NCBI GenBank assembly: GCA_041946965.1
Contig: JBHGBM010000069.1
Span: 1-37,010 of the forward strand
Length of the DNA stretch: 37,010 nucleotides
Direction: 5' to 3'
Source of the DNA: JBHGBM01 sp041946965
Lineage (GTDB): Bacteria > Acidobacteriota > Terriglobia > Bryobacterales > Bryobacteraceae
Under the pieces are notes generated by a model. It was not told the origin of the DNA. It did no database searches and was given only the letters and a program-made list of their open reading frames with translations. Positions 22,604 through 32,037 of this stretch are shown here, piece by piece; the first letter of the stretch is position 1, and each line of letters opens with the position of its first letter. Made by a program: the position numbers and the translations under genes.

Positions 22604-22652
22604 GACCTGTATTATGGCGCAACCAGGAGGATCTCACAATGGCGGTCAGTAA
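22488..22652 (+). CDS. Possible 54-residue protein in the gap before the tape measure
   Basis: ATG 22488 overlaps the T-frame stop by four bases, like most junctions in this phage, and runs to 22652, overlapping the tape measure start. The product is basic and Ser/Thr-rich (MRAAAESRVRPAKQKRMRRA). It competes with the antisense frame on the other strand; only one is likely real. No family is recognised. Confidence 0.35.
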   Translation: MRAAAESRVRPAKQKRMRRARSQANSSISTTAPPSKYSMTCIMAQPGGSHNGGQ

Positions 22653-25293
22653 CACGGTTGAAGCAACCCTGGTAGCCCGGCTGAAAGATGAACTAAGCCC
22701 GGCCGCGCGCCACACGATGGGACTGTGGCAGGCGGCCATGAACACCATGCGCAGCGCGGGCGACGCGCTGGGCCAGGCCATTGTGGGTGTGTGGCAGAGG
22801 TTGACGGCCGCGATGGAGGCGCACGGCCGCAACTTATTGGCGCACGGCCAGCAAGCGGAGGGCTTCTGGAGCAAACTCGGGCTGCTTGGCGCGGGGGCGG
22901 CGCTGCTCGTGGTGGGAGCCTTCCTGAAGATGACAGCGGCCGCGGCCGAGTTCGCGGTTCACCTGGCGAAGGAATCGTCGGAGGTCTTGGAACTCAAACT
23001 GGCCTTCGAGAGCCTGAGCCAGACCATGGGCGTGAACGGCAGCGCGATGATGGCGCAACTCAGGCAGGCGACCGAGGGCCTGGTATCGAGCACCGTGCTG
23101 CTGCGGAACGCCAACCGGGTGATGTCGGCGGATATCCCGCTGACGACAGAGCAGTACGGAAAGCTGGTGGCAGCCGTCTTCAAACTCTCGAAGACCAGCG
23201 GCGTGGATGCAAGCCAGGCCATCAATACCCTGACGGACGCGCTGATCCGCGGCAACGCGCGCGGATTGCAGGCCATCGGGCTGAACATGGGCCACGTCAA
23301 AGACGCCATTTCGCAGATGGCCGCGGCGATGGGGGAGAGCGCGGGCAAGGTCGAGAACGAGGGGCGGCTGCTCACGTTCTACAACGAACTGCTGGAAGCG
23401 ACGTCCCGCGCGGTGCGGCGCAATGCGGCGGACTATTTCAGCCTGGCGGATGCCATCCAGAAAGCGAACAATACCTGGGCCAGGTACAAGGAGGGGCTGG
23501 GCGAGGCGATCGGCCGCTCGGCGGTGCTCGAGGAGTTGCTGAAGAAGTTCAGCGCCTGGCTGGATAAGATCGCGCTCAGGCAGGATGAAATCAACAACCT
23601 GGCGCTGGCCGTGAATCGGTGGATCATAGGCATGCTCAACGGCCTGAATGCGGTCGCCACGGTGTTGGCCATCTTCGCGCCGCTATGGGACGCCGTCTGG
23701 GGTTCCGTCAAGACGGTATGGAACCTGACGTACGCCACTGTTGCCTCGGGGCTATTCCTGCTTCAGTGGGGTATCACCAGCCTCATTGAAATGCTCGCCA
23801 AGATTCCCGGCGCGGCCCGGCTCGGCCTGGACAGCCTGGCTGAGAGCGCCCGTGCGGTAACGGAGTCGCTTGGCCGTGTGGCGCGATCCTCGGCCAAGGA
23901 TATCTTTCATTCCTTCGATGGTTTCGGCGAGAACACGAAGAATCTCTGGGCGATGCACCAGTCGTTGGGGGCGCTGTCCAGCGAGATGGAGAAATTCAGG
24001 GGCATCGTCATCCAAGGCGCGGCGGGTACTCGTGACCATGGCCGCGCGGCTGAGGATGCAGCCGAGGCGCAGAAGAAGCTTAACGAGCAGTTGCAGAAGC
24101 TCAGGGAACTTCAGCGCGATATTGCAGGGCGCATGGCGACTCCGGAACAGGCCGCCCTGGCTCAACTGGCGCAGGACTTCGCCAAAATCGATGAGAACGG
24201 CCAGGTGGGCCAAGAGCGGCGCGATCAACTGAAGCTGCTGGCGCTGCGGGCATACAACGCGAAGGTCCTGGAAATCCAGCGAAAGCGCGCTGATGATGAG
24301 TTTCGGATTGAGAAGGACTTCGAGAGCGCCGCCACGGACATCGCCAAGAACCATCTCGCGACGAAAGAACGCATCGCGGGAATGGAAAAGCTGTTAGCCG
24401 AAGCCACGGGCCAGGAGCGTATCCGGATCGAACGCGAGATCCAGGACATGCTCGACAAAATGGCGAAGGAGCGGGAGGAAAAGCGCCGCCAAGAGGTGGA
24501 GCGCACGCTCGGAGCCGCTTCAGCGATCACCCGCGCGATCGAGTTAGCTGGAGCCGGGAAAATCGACCGGGCGATTGGTCGCGAAGCACTATCTCAGGTA
24601 CCTAAGTTACTTGACCAGATCAGGCAAAAGATCGTCTACTTGCAGAGCCAGCGAACTCTGAACCCCGAGCAACTCGAAGAACTGTTTAAGCTCTACGAAG
24701 CCCTGGATCGGCTCAACCGGCTCAACATGACCCCGTTCCTGAAGATGCTCGTCATTCTGAAGGATCACCTGGGTGAAATGGCGAAGCAAATGACGAACGC
24801 CTGGGCTTCCTTCTGGGCGGACATGGTGAGCGGTCAAGAGAATGCCGGGAAGAAGTTCCTCGCCGCAATCATCGATATGATTTCGAACGAAATCATGGCC
24901 TGGGCTTTGGAGATGACCGCTCGCTCGATTGTGCATGCCGCGATGCTGGACTTTGCGGGTGCTGCGCGATACGCCGCTGCCGCGGCTGGGTTGGGTGCTC
25001 TCAGTGGAATCTTGAAAGGCTTCGCTTCTAGTCTGGCGCAGACCAACCAGGCCGGCGCGGGTGCGTCCTTCCAAAACGACGTTCCGCGGCCGAACGCGCT
25101 GCAAGTCCAGGTGATCCAGGTTGGCGCGCCGCGCGGGGCCCAGAATCCGGGCCAGGTCTCTGCCGCCGCGCCGTCTCAGCCGATGCGCCTGGAAGTGGAA
25201 CTGCGCACGCCTCAAGGGTGGGTCGCCAAGGAAGTGGTGCGCGAAGTCCGCGGGAACAACGTCGAATTACGGGCGGTGCTGAACAATGGCTGA
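22639..25293 (+). CDS. Tape measure protein
   Basis: The protein has 884 residues and starts at ATG 22639 with AGGAGGATCTCACA before it. It is nearly all helical, with hydrophobic segments at about 81-105 and in the 330-385 region (TVLAIFAPLWDAVWGSVKTV), a long coiled coil (AQKKLNEQLQKLRELQRDIA; KMAKEREEKRRQEVERT) and an Ala/Gly-rich C terminus. It sets tail length and crosses the host membrane at infection. By the usual scale of about 0.15 nm per residue the tail would be near 130 nm. Its position after the frameshifted chaperone is diagnostic. Confidence 0.92.
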   Translation: MAVSNTVEATLVARLKDELSPAARHTMGLWQAAMNTMRSAGDALGQAIVGVWQRLTAAMEAHGRNLLAHGQQAEGFWSKLGLLGAGAALLVVGAFLKMTAAAAEFAVHLAKESSEVLELKLAFESLSQTMGVNGSAMMAQLRQATEGLVSSTVLLRNANRVMSADIPLTTEQYGKLVAAVFKLSKTSGVDASQAINTLTDALIRGNARGLQAIGLNMGHVKDAISQMAAAMGESAGKVENEGRLLTFYNELLEATSRAVRRNAADYFSLADAIQKANNTWARYKEGLGEAIGRSAVLEELLKKFSAWLDKIALRQDEINNLALAVNRWIIGMLNGLNAVATVLAIFAPLWDAVWGSVKTVWNLTYATVASGLFLLQWGITSLIEMLAKIPGAARLGLDSLAESARAVTESLGRVARSSAKDIFHSFDGFGENTKNLWAMHQSLGALSSEMEKFRGIVIQGAAGTRDHGRAAEDAAEAQKKLNEQLQKLRELQRDIAGRMATPEQAALAQLAQDFAKIDENGQVGQERRDQLKLLALRAYNAKVLEIQRKRADDEFRIEKDFESAATDIAKNHLATKERIAGMEKLLAEATGQERIRIEREIQDMLDKMAKEREEKRRQEVERTLGAASAITRAIELAGAGKIDRAIGREALSQVPKLLDQIRQKIVYLQSQRTLNPEQLEELFKLYEALDRLNRLNMTPFLKMLVILKDHLGEMAKQMTNAWASFWADMVSGQENAGKKFLAAIIDMISNEIMAWALEMTARSIVHAAMLDFAGAARYAAAAAGLGALSGILKGFASSLAQTNQAGAGASFQNDVPRPNALQVQVIQVGAPRGAQNPGQVSAAAPSQPMRLEVELRTPQGWVAKEVVREVRGNNVELRAVLNNG

Positions 25294-25645
25294 TTTCCCC
25301 GCCGATCCCAAACCCGACTATCCCATCGAGGAAACGCCCGCCGTGCCCGACGTGCTGATCTCCACTCATCGCGACGGCTCCGAGCAACGGCGGCTGCGCG
25401 GCGCCGGGAAAGGCCCCACGTTCCGTCTGTCCTTCGGCGGCAGCGCGCCAGTCACGAAGGCTCAGCGCGATGCCATCCTGGACCATTTCGCCGGACAAAA
25501 CGGCAGCCTCACGGCTTTCAACTGGACCCACCCGGAGCGCACCTCCGAGACGCACCTGGTGCGGTACGGCGAGGCTCCCACGTTTCGCCTGATCGCGTAC
25601 AACGCCTACGAAGGCGAAGTGAAGCTGGAAAAGGTGACCGCATGA
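25286..25645 (+). CDS. Minor tail protein
   Basis: The gene encodes 119 residues and overlaps the tape measure by eight bases. It has PTFRLSFGGSAPVTKAQRDA and an aromatic strand (NGSLTAFNWTHPERTSETH), the form of short beta-sheet tail proteins that lie just after the tape measure (lambda gpM position). It probably forms the ring joining the tube to the tip. It overlaps the next gene by four bases. Confidence 0.65.
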   Translation: MADFPADPKPDYPIEETPAVPDVLISTHRDGSEQRRLRGAGKGPTFRLSFGGSAPVTKAQRDAILDHFAGQNGSLTAFNWTHPERTSETHLVRYGEAPTFRLIAYNAYEGEVKLEKVTA

Positions 25646-25851
25646 GATCCGCCACGCTCAAGGCCGATCCGCTGGGCAGCACGGTGCCCCGCAACCCGCG
25701 CCTGGTTTTACACGGCAGCGGCAAAAACGCCTACCTGTGGATCGGGAATGACCATGCCTTCGTCGGCGTGGTGTCCAACGCTCCGGCCACGCGGGCGTTT
25801 CTGCGCAAGGCGCTCGCGCGCATGGAGAAGCCCTTCCGGAGGCCCCGGTGA
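25642..25851 (+). CDS. Small tail-region hypothetical protein
   Basis: The gene encodes 69 residues. It has one strand-rich segment (NPRLVLHGSGKNAYLWIGND) and a basic C-terminal helix (TRAFLRKALARMEKPFRRPR). It overlaps both neighbours by four bases, so its product is probably made in step with the tail tip. No family is recognised. Confidence 0.6.
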   Translation: MRSATLKADPLGSTVPRNPRLVLHGSGKNAYLWIGNDHAFVGVVSNAPATRAFLRKALARMEKPFRRPR

Positions 25852-28800
25852 TCGAGCCGGCCGCCCCGCTGAAATCGGCTCTCAACGCGGCGGCCAACCA
25901 GCCGGCCGACCTGTACGAGCTCTATCTCGATTCCGGAACGCTCTACTACTCCGATCAGCAGATCGATTGGGGCGGCCACACCTATCTGCCCTACGTGCGC
26001 AGCCGCTCGGCCATCAAGCGTTACGACGGCGGCCAGTTCGACAACGTAACCGTTACATTCTCGAACGTGGACACGGCGCTGGCCCAGGCGCTGCTCGAAA
26101 ACGAGATTGAGGGGCGGACGCTAATCATCCGCAAGATCGACCGCACCGTCGCCGATGATTCCATCGTGCTGTTCCACGGGCCGATGGAGCGGCCTGGCCG
26201 CATCACCGAGACCGATGCGGAGATCTCCGCGCAGCAGGTCCTGGGCAGCATCGATTTCGACGCCCCGGCGCGCTCTTTCGGCCCGTTCTGCCCATGGCCT
26301 TTTAAGGGTTATGAGTGCGGGTACGCCGGCGGTGCGGCGACCTGTGACAAGTCCTGGTCGAATTGCGCCGCGCTGAACAACACGTCCAGGTTCGGCGGAT
26401 TCCGCTTCGTCCCTCATTCGGGCACGTTCCAATATGCCGAGGTCGAGAGCAAGCGGGCCTGGTACTCGCTCGGCCTGCTGAAGCGCAAGAAGACGAAGTG
26501 GATTTCGGCCACTTTCGAAGCCGTCGATGATACCCCGTACGGCGTGCCCATCCCGATCGTCTATGGCCGGGTGCAGATGTCCGGCGTGGTGGTGCAACAC
26601 GCGGACCAGGGCGGCGTCACGAAGGCCCTGGTGGCCTTCTGCATCGGCGCGATCGAAAACATCTACTATCTCCGCGCGAACAACAGCTACATCACGGACT
26701 ACACCCTCCACCAGGGAGATCTCGGCGGCAACGGAGGCCAGGGCGTCGATCCGCGATTTCCCCAGGGCTACGAGTACAACCTGCTGGCATACGCGGGGGT
26801 GACCATCCCGTCCGACGTGCGCGCGGTGGACCCGGCGCCCGCGGTAACGGCCGTCATCACCGGGCGCAAGGTCGCGGTGTTCGGGCCTGGCGGGGTGTTT
26901 CAGGGCTCCTTCTGGTCCGACAATCCCATCTGGTGTGTGCGTGACTTCATGACCCTGCCCTTGCAGCAGGGCGGCTTGGGCCTTCCGGACTCAATGTTCG
27001 ACGATGCCATGAACGCCCAGGAAGCGGCCTATGCCGACGAACTGATCACCGACTCCACCAACGATCAGAAGATCTACGATCCCCCTGACCTGCCCGAGGA
27101 TATCGCCTACGAGCGTTACCGCTCGACGGGCGTGAACGGCAGCGACCCGGAGACGCCGTACCCCGGCGACGAGTACGTGCCCGGCGCCGATGACGACAGC
27201 TCGCGTAACCCGGTTCCCGTACAGGTGAAGCGCTTCACGATGAACGTGGCGATCGCCAAGCAGGAAAAGGCGGTCGATATTCTGTTCAAGAAGCTGCTGC
27301 CTTCGTTCCGCGGATACCTGACCTTCAGCAAGGACGGGAAGATACAGATCCGCTGCGAGCGTCCGGTGAAGGCTTCCCAGGTGACTGGCGCCGCGGTGCC
27401 CGGGCAAACCGAGATTCTGTGCTCCAACCCGGCGCAATGGACTGTGGGCGAAAAGCTCATCGCATCGCCCCTGACCGGGAATGCCGAGGCTCTCACCATC
27501 GCCCAGGTGCTCGGCGACCGCCTGCAATTTAATTCCGCCCTGACTAAAGCGCATGACGCCGGCGACGAGCTGCTCAAGATCGCGATGGCGTTCGATGACA
27601 GCAACCTCGTCGGGAGCATCGAATACCCGCTGTCTGACCGGGTATCCTCAGCGAACCGGATTACGGTGAAGTACGTGGACGCTCCGGCCGGCTTCGAGCA
27701 GCGGGAGTTGCAGGTCAACGACTTCGAGCACCAGGCGAAGGTCCACCGGGTCAATAACCAGGACCTCGACGGCTCCGCGATCGACAGTTACTTCCAGGCT
27801 TGGCGGATCGGAGAATGGGCGCGCGCGAAGGCCCGCGATCTCGGCAAGTTCTGTTGCTTGCGCGCAGACATCAAGGCGACGCTGCTGGAAGTCGGCGATG
27901 TGATCGCGGTTTCCGGCCAGGAAGTCGGTCTCCAGGCCGTGCCATTCCGGGTGATCGAACTCGGCTTCGAAGAGAACGACGAGGTGTCGATCGCCGGCCA
28001 GGTCTACGCATCCGGCATCTACGATGACACGGCGCCGCAAGCGACGGTCGCGGTGCCCACGGTTTTCGGACCTGCCAATGTTCCGCCTGGTGACGTTCAG
28101 CCGATCGGCGGCGTGGCGTTCACGTTGACGAAGGTGGAGGACGGAATCAACGCGACGCTCACTGGACAATACAATCCGCCGGCGGCGATTGGAACGTTCA
28201 TTGGGGTGCGCGCGCATGTAGAGTCTCCAGACGGTTCGCTGGTGATCTCGCAGGCTGTCTCTTACGATTACGACGGCGACCCAGCCGGCGCCGGCGCAGC
28301 GCGGTACGGGAATTTCAAGCTGGTCATTCCGCAACCGGCCGATGCGGGGCGGAACGTGCGCGTGTACCTCACGCCGCGCGCAGCGGGCCGCGACGTGCCG
28401 CTGGTGCTGCACGGAACGGCCGGGGAGAGTCCGAACGTAGTAGTCGCGATCTCGCAAGCCACGCCTCCGCTGGCGGCCCCGGACCCGATCGGTCCCACGG
28501 CGTGTTCGGTATCGGTGCTGGAGAGCGGCGACACCTTCGGGCTGCGGACGAACTGGACGCCGGCGAATCCGTACGGCGGCACGGTGGCGTACGAGCGCGA
28601 GGTTCGGTATTACAGCGACGCCAATGCCGCGACTCCGATTTCGGCGTGGATCCCGTTGGGGGACCGATACGGCGGCGCGGAGAACACGGCGGACTCGGGA
28701 TACTGGCCCAAGCCCACGGTGGCCACCTACACGCGGTTCCGCGTGCGGGCGGTGAATGCGGATGGCGATGTGACCGCGTGGCTGGAGAGCAGCACGCCGC

Positions 28801-31754
28801 TGCCGCAGGTGCCGCTGTCGGCGGGGTACAGCGTGCCAGCGCCTCCGGACCCGACGGCCGCGGCCGTCGCGGTGAGCGACGATGGCTCCAACTTCGGGCT
28901 GACTACCTCATGGACGCCGGCGGGGGACCTGGGGAGCACAGCCGGCTACGAGCGGGAGGTGCGGTACTACAGCGACGCGAACGCGGCCACGCCGGAGAGC
29001 GACTGGATCCCGCTGGGGCCGGTGGGTCTGGTGACCACCGCGGATTCCGGGCCGTGGCCGCGGCCGGATACGGCGCAGTACGTACGGTTCCGCGTGCGCG
29101 CATTCAACGCGGTGGAGGGCAAAGGGAACTGGGTTTACAGTGCCACGCCGCTGCCCGTGGTAAGCGCGTTGGCGACGCCGCCGGCGCCGGCGACGAACAC
29201 CACGACGGTGGAGACCGAGGTGGTGGACGGCGTGGACGTGTTCCGGTTCGCGCTGGCTTGCACGAGCGGGGGCGGGAGCACGGATGGCTTCCAGGCGCAG
29301 GCGCGGTACTATTCCGACGCTGAGGCCACGACGCCGGAGAGCGACTGGATTCCTCTGGGCTGGCTCGATCCTGCTGATCCGACGCTGAACACAGACTGGT
29401 GGGAGCGGCGGGGCCTGCAATACGCGAAGGTCCGGATCGCGGCGCAGAATGCGCGAAACGTGCTGGGGCCGTGGCTGGAGAGTGCGGTGCTCACCGTGCC
29501 GGCGAAGGGGACTCCGGGCGACTATTCGTTTGCCGTGCCGCCCACTGTGGACGTGAACCCTGCCACCGGCGGGCTCGTGGTGCGGTTCACTCCCGGGAAT
29601 CCGAATCCGGCCACGTACGTGGGCGGGTTCATGGTGCAGTTGGAATTCCCGGACCAGAGCGTTTCGGCTCCGGTAGTGATGGACGGCTCCGTCACGATGG
29701 ACGGCAGCCACGCGATGGGCGGCGTTCCGCAGCCGCAGACGTTTGGGCCATACGTGTACGGCGCGGCGCAGGGCGAGGTGTCGCTGCCCGAGCAACCGGA
29801 CCCGGGCGTGGCGACGCAGGGGCGGGTGCGCATCGTCACAGTAAGCCAGACTGGCGTGCAGAAGCCGTGGGCTACGGCGCCCACTGCAACGTTCACGTAT
29901 ACGCCGGCTGGTGATGTGCCGAAACCGGCGGCCGCCAACGCCTACTGCGAACCCGCGCAGTGGAACGGGACCGCGGTGGCTTCGGCGCCGTACGAGTTGA
30001 ACGGTGTGCTCTCGCAGGATATTGCGATCACGGGCATCACGCCGGCGGACGATCCGCGCACTTCCGGGTGGGAGATTTGGTCGTCAGAGTGGCCCGACGA
30101 TCCCGAAGCATATCTGGAACTGGACCTGAAGCGGCACGTTACGGGGACCTTCACTATCGAGTGTCCGCGGACGCGATTTTCGATCCGGCTGTGGTTGCGT
30201 TCGTACCACGTCGATAGGAATGGCCGGATCTGGCGCAACCCGCTCGTGTTGCTGTGCACGCCTTCGACGCTGCTGGAGATCGGGACTACCGGAGGGACGC
30301 TGAACCTGGGAGCGACCATCCCGGCGAGCGTCGGTTCGGCGCTGGCGATCGCGAATGAGCAACTCGGGGTCGCGCTGGGCGCGGGCATGACGCTGGACGG
30401 CAGCAACCGGGCCATCGTGGACCTTGGGGCGGGGTTAGCGGCCGATGTAACCGGCAAGGTGAAGGTGGCGCTGGGATCGGGCCTGGTGAACGACCTGACG
30501 GGCGCGCTGCAACTGGCGCTTGGAGACGGCCTACAATTCACACCTGGGCAGCAGGTGACGCTCAACTTGGGCGACGGCATGACGATGACCGGCGGCGCGA
30601 TCACTGCGAATCTGGGCGATGGCCTGGTGGCGTCCGGCGGGGCAATCACACTGAATCTGGGCAACGGGCTCACCATGAGCGGGTCGGCATTGATCGCGAA
30701 CCTCGGCAACGGGCTGACTACAAGCGGCGGCGCGATTACGCTGAACCTGGGCGACGGGCTCGTGATGAACGGGGCCGCGATCCAGGCGAACCTCGGGAAC
30801 GGGCTGACCACGAGCAGCGGGGCAATCACGCTGAACCTGGGCAACGGCCTGGAAATGAGCGGCGCGGCCGTGCAGGCAAAGCTGGGCGATGGCATGGAGT
30901 TCTCCGGAACCGCGATGCAGGTGAAGACGGGCGACGGTCTGGTGCTCTCAGGCGGCGCCGTGCAGGCGAACCTCGGGAATGGGCTCACGAGCAGCCTGGG
31001 CGCGATCACGCTGAACCTGGGCAGCGGGCTCACGATGAACGGCGCCGTAGTGCAGGCGAACCTGGGCAACGGGCTCACGACGAGCGGCGGCCTGACGATC
31101 AGCGGCGGGGCGGTGACGACGAACCTCGGGGCAGGCCTGACGCTGAGCGGGGCGGCAATCACATTGAGCCTAGGGAACGGGCTGACGCTCAACGGGAGCG
31201 TGGCGCAGGTGAACGCGGCCGGGGGGTTGAGCTTTGCCGGGTTGCAGCTCGTGATCGCCCAGAACGGGGTTACGAGCGATCAGATTCTCTCGCTCAACGT
31301 GTCGAAGTTAAACACCGGGACCATGACGATTGGGGACGGAGGCATCACCTTTACCGGAACCGGCAATCTTCTGGTGTACGGAGGCGGCCATGTGTCGGCC
31401 ACCCCGGGTGGGCTGTACGGGGAATTGCTGCGCGTGGGTGCGCTACAGGGGTGGCGGATGACCGGGGGTATGTCGCCCTCGTGCGGCCCGTACGGAACAT
31501 CCTGGGCTACGTACGACGGGGCAGAGTACAAAGTTTATGGGTTTCAGGTCATCGACTCCGCCCGTTGCCTGCGCAATGTTGTTGACATCGACATGACGGG
31601 CTGGCTGTATCAGGACGGCGTGGCCGTGCTCAAAGGCCAGCAGGCCCATGTGGCCGATCCCACCGGCGGGGACGTTGTGGATGACGAGTGCAGGGCGGCG
31701 CTGGCGACCCTACTCTCCCGGCTGGAGGCCGCCGGCATACTGGCTTCATTCTAG
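25848..31754 (+). CDS. Giant tail tip/hub protein: L-like and J-like regions, fibronectin-like domains and repeat shaft
   Basis: The protein has 1968 residues. Residues 1-180 resemble lambda gpL, including four cysteines (C148, C157, C166, C173) within FCPWPFKGYECGY and after it, suited to an Fe-S cluster. Residues 200-740 are hub-like, as in J (KRFTMNVAIAKQEKAVDILF; GEWARAKARDLGKFCCLRAD). About residues 880-1215 hold three fibronectin-like domains sharing a YYSDAxAxTPxSxWIPLG core. About residues 1505-1797 are roughly 19 tandem 15-residue units. The last 170 residues form a distinct tip. It should form the tail tip and carry a fibre. L and J are separate genes in lambda. Confidence 0.82.
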   Translation: MIEPAAPLKSALNAAANQPADLYELYLDSGTLYYSDQQIDWGGHTYLPYVRSRSAIKRYDGGQFDNVTVTFSNVDTALAQALLENEIEGRTLIIRKIDRTVADDSIVLFHGPMERPGRITETDAEISAQQVLGSIDFDAPARSFGPFCPWPFKGYECGYAGGAATCDKSWSNCAALNNTSRFGGFRFVPHSGTFQYAEVESKRAWYSLGLLKRKKTKWISATFEAVDDTPYGVPIPIVYGRVQMSGVVVQHADQGGVTKALVAFCIGAIENIYYLRANNSYITDYTLHQGDLGGNGGQGVDPRFPQGYEYNLLAYAGVTIPSDVRAVDPAPAVTAVITGRKVAVFGPGGVFQGSFWSDNPIWCVRDFMTLPLQQGGLGLPDSMFDDAMNAQEAAYADELITDSTNDQKIYDPPDLPEDIAYERYRSTGVNGSDPETPYPGDEYVPGADDDSSRNPVPVQVKRFTMNVAIAKQEKAVDILFKKLLPSFRGYLTFSKDGKIQIRCERPVKASQVTGAAVPGQTEILCSNPAQWTVGEKLIASPLTGNAEALTIAQVLGDRLQFNSALTKAHDAGDELLKIAMAFDDSNLVGSIEYPLSDRVSSANRITVKYVDAPAGFEQRELQVNDFEHQAKVHRVNNQDLDGSAIDSYFQAWRIGEWARAKARDLGKFCCLRADIKATLLEVGDVIAVSGQEVGLQAVPFRVIELGFEENDEVSIAGQVYASGIYDDTAPQATVAVPTVFGPANVPPGDVQPIGGVAFTLTKVEDGINATLTGQYNPPAAIGTFIGVRAHVESPDGSLVISQAVSYDYDGDPAGAGAARYGNFKLVIPQPADAGRNVRVYLTPRAAGRDVPLVLHGTAGESPNVVVAISQATPPLAAPDPIGPTACSVSVLESGDTFGLRTNWTPANPYGGTVAYEREVRYYSDANAATPISAWIPLGDRYGGAENTADSGYWPKPTVATYTRFRVRAVNADGDVTAWLESSTPLPQVPLSAGYSVPAPPDPTAAAVAVSDDGSNFGLTTSWTPAGDLGSTAGYEREVRYYSDANAATPESDWIPLGPVGLVTTADSGPWPRPDTAQYVRFRVRAFNAVEGKGNWVYSATPLPVVSALATPPAPATNTTTVETEVVDGVDVFRFALACTSGGGSTDGFQAQARYYSDAEATTPESDWIPLGWLDPADPTLNTDWWERRGLQYAKVRIAAQNARNVLGPWLESAVLTVPAKGTPGDYSFAVPPTVDVNPATGGLVVRFTPGNPNPATYVGGFMVQLEFPDQSVSAPVVMDGSVTMDGSHAMGGVPQPQTFGPYVYGAAQGEVSLPEQPDPGVATQGRVRIVTVSQTGVQKPWATAPTATFTYTPAGDVPKPAAANAYCEPAQWNGTAVASAPYELNGVLSQDIAITGITPADDPRTSGWEIWSSEWPDDPEAYLELDLKRHVTGTFTIECPRTRFSIRLWLRSYHVDRNGRIWRNPLVLLCTPSTLLEIGTTGGTLNLGATIPASVGSALAIANEQLGVALGAGMTLDGSNRAIVDLGAGLAADVTGKVKVALGSGLVNDLTGALQLALGDGLQFTPGQQVTLNLGDGMTMTGGAITANLGDGLVASGGAITLNLGNGLTMSGSALIANLGNGLTTSGGAITLNLGDGLVMNGAAIQANLGNGLTTSSGAITLNLGNGLEMSGAAVQAKLGDGMEFSGTAMQVKTGDGLVLSGGAVQANLGNGLTSSLGAITLNLGSGLTMNGAVVQANLGNGLTTSGGLTISGGAVTTNLGAGLTLSGAAITLSLGNGLTLNGSVAQVNAAGGLSFAGLQLVIAQNGVTSDQILSLNVSKLNTGTMTIGDGGITFTGTGNLLVYGGGHVSATPGGLYGELLRVGALQGWRMTGGMSPSCGPYGTSWATYDGAEYKVYGFQVIDSARCLRNVVDIDMTGWLYQDGVAVLKGQQAHVADPTGGDVVDDECRAALATLLSRLEAAGILASF
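28500..29495 (+). repeat. Three repeated fibronectin-like domains
   Basis: Three domains of about 110 residues begin near 28500, 28835 and 29170. The first two share YEREVRYYSDANAATP nearly unchanged, and the third has the related YYSDAEATTPESDWIPLG. The nucleotide similarity of the first two suggests fairly recent duplication. Confidence 0.75.
30361..31239 (+). repeat. Tandem 45-base repeats coding a 15-residue shaft
   Basis: About 19 units with consensus LGNGLTMSGGAITLN follow one another within the hub protein. Each unit has two short strands around a conserved Gly-Leu turn. The 15-residue period and the pattern G-L-x-x-x-x-G-A-I-x-L resemble the triple beta-spiral shaft of adenovirus fibre. 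Repeats also create a long false frame on the minus strand. Confidence 0.85.
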
Positions 31755-31762
31755 GAGGAAAG

Positions 31763-32035
31763 GTGAAAGTCACATTAGAAATCGACGATGCTCTGATGCC
31801 CAGCATTCACGAGTATCTGCGGACCCAGGTGGTCGCGGAGAACAACCCCGTAAGCAAGGCGCAGCGGTTGCGGCCGATGTACCGCGATGCAGAGGAGTGG
31901 CTGCAACAGCAGGTCGGCGGCCTGGTCGCGCAGGTCGTCATGCAGCATCCGACCGAAGAGGTGCAGGCGCAGCTCGCGCAGGCCGCCGCCATCCACGATC
32001 AGATTCGTGCCAAGGCGATGCCGCGGAGGGTATAG
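31763..32035 (+). CDS. Small hypothetical protein after the hub
   Basis: The start is GTG 31763, with AGGAGGAAAG directly before it, giving 90 residues. An N-terminal strand (VKVTLEIDDALMPSIHEYL) is followed by helices rich in Gln and Ala (AEEWLQQQVGGLVAQVVMQ). Position between hub and fibre suggests a fibre assembly or chaperone role. This is inference from context. Confidence 0.55.
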   Translation: MKVTLEIDDALMPSIHEYLRTQVVAENNPVSKAQRLRPMYRDAEEWLQQQVGGLVAQVVMQHPTEEVQAQLAQAAAIHDQIRAKAMPRRV

Positions 32036-32037
32036 CG

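Noticed and set aside
29942..31192. 416-residue minus-strand frame of Pro/Ser/Val repeats opposite the hub
   Set aside because: It mirrors the 45-base repeats of the plus-strand shaft; its sequence (SPLPRF repeated) is just the reverse reading of NLGNGL units.
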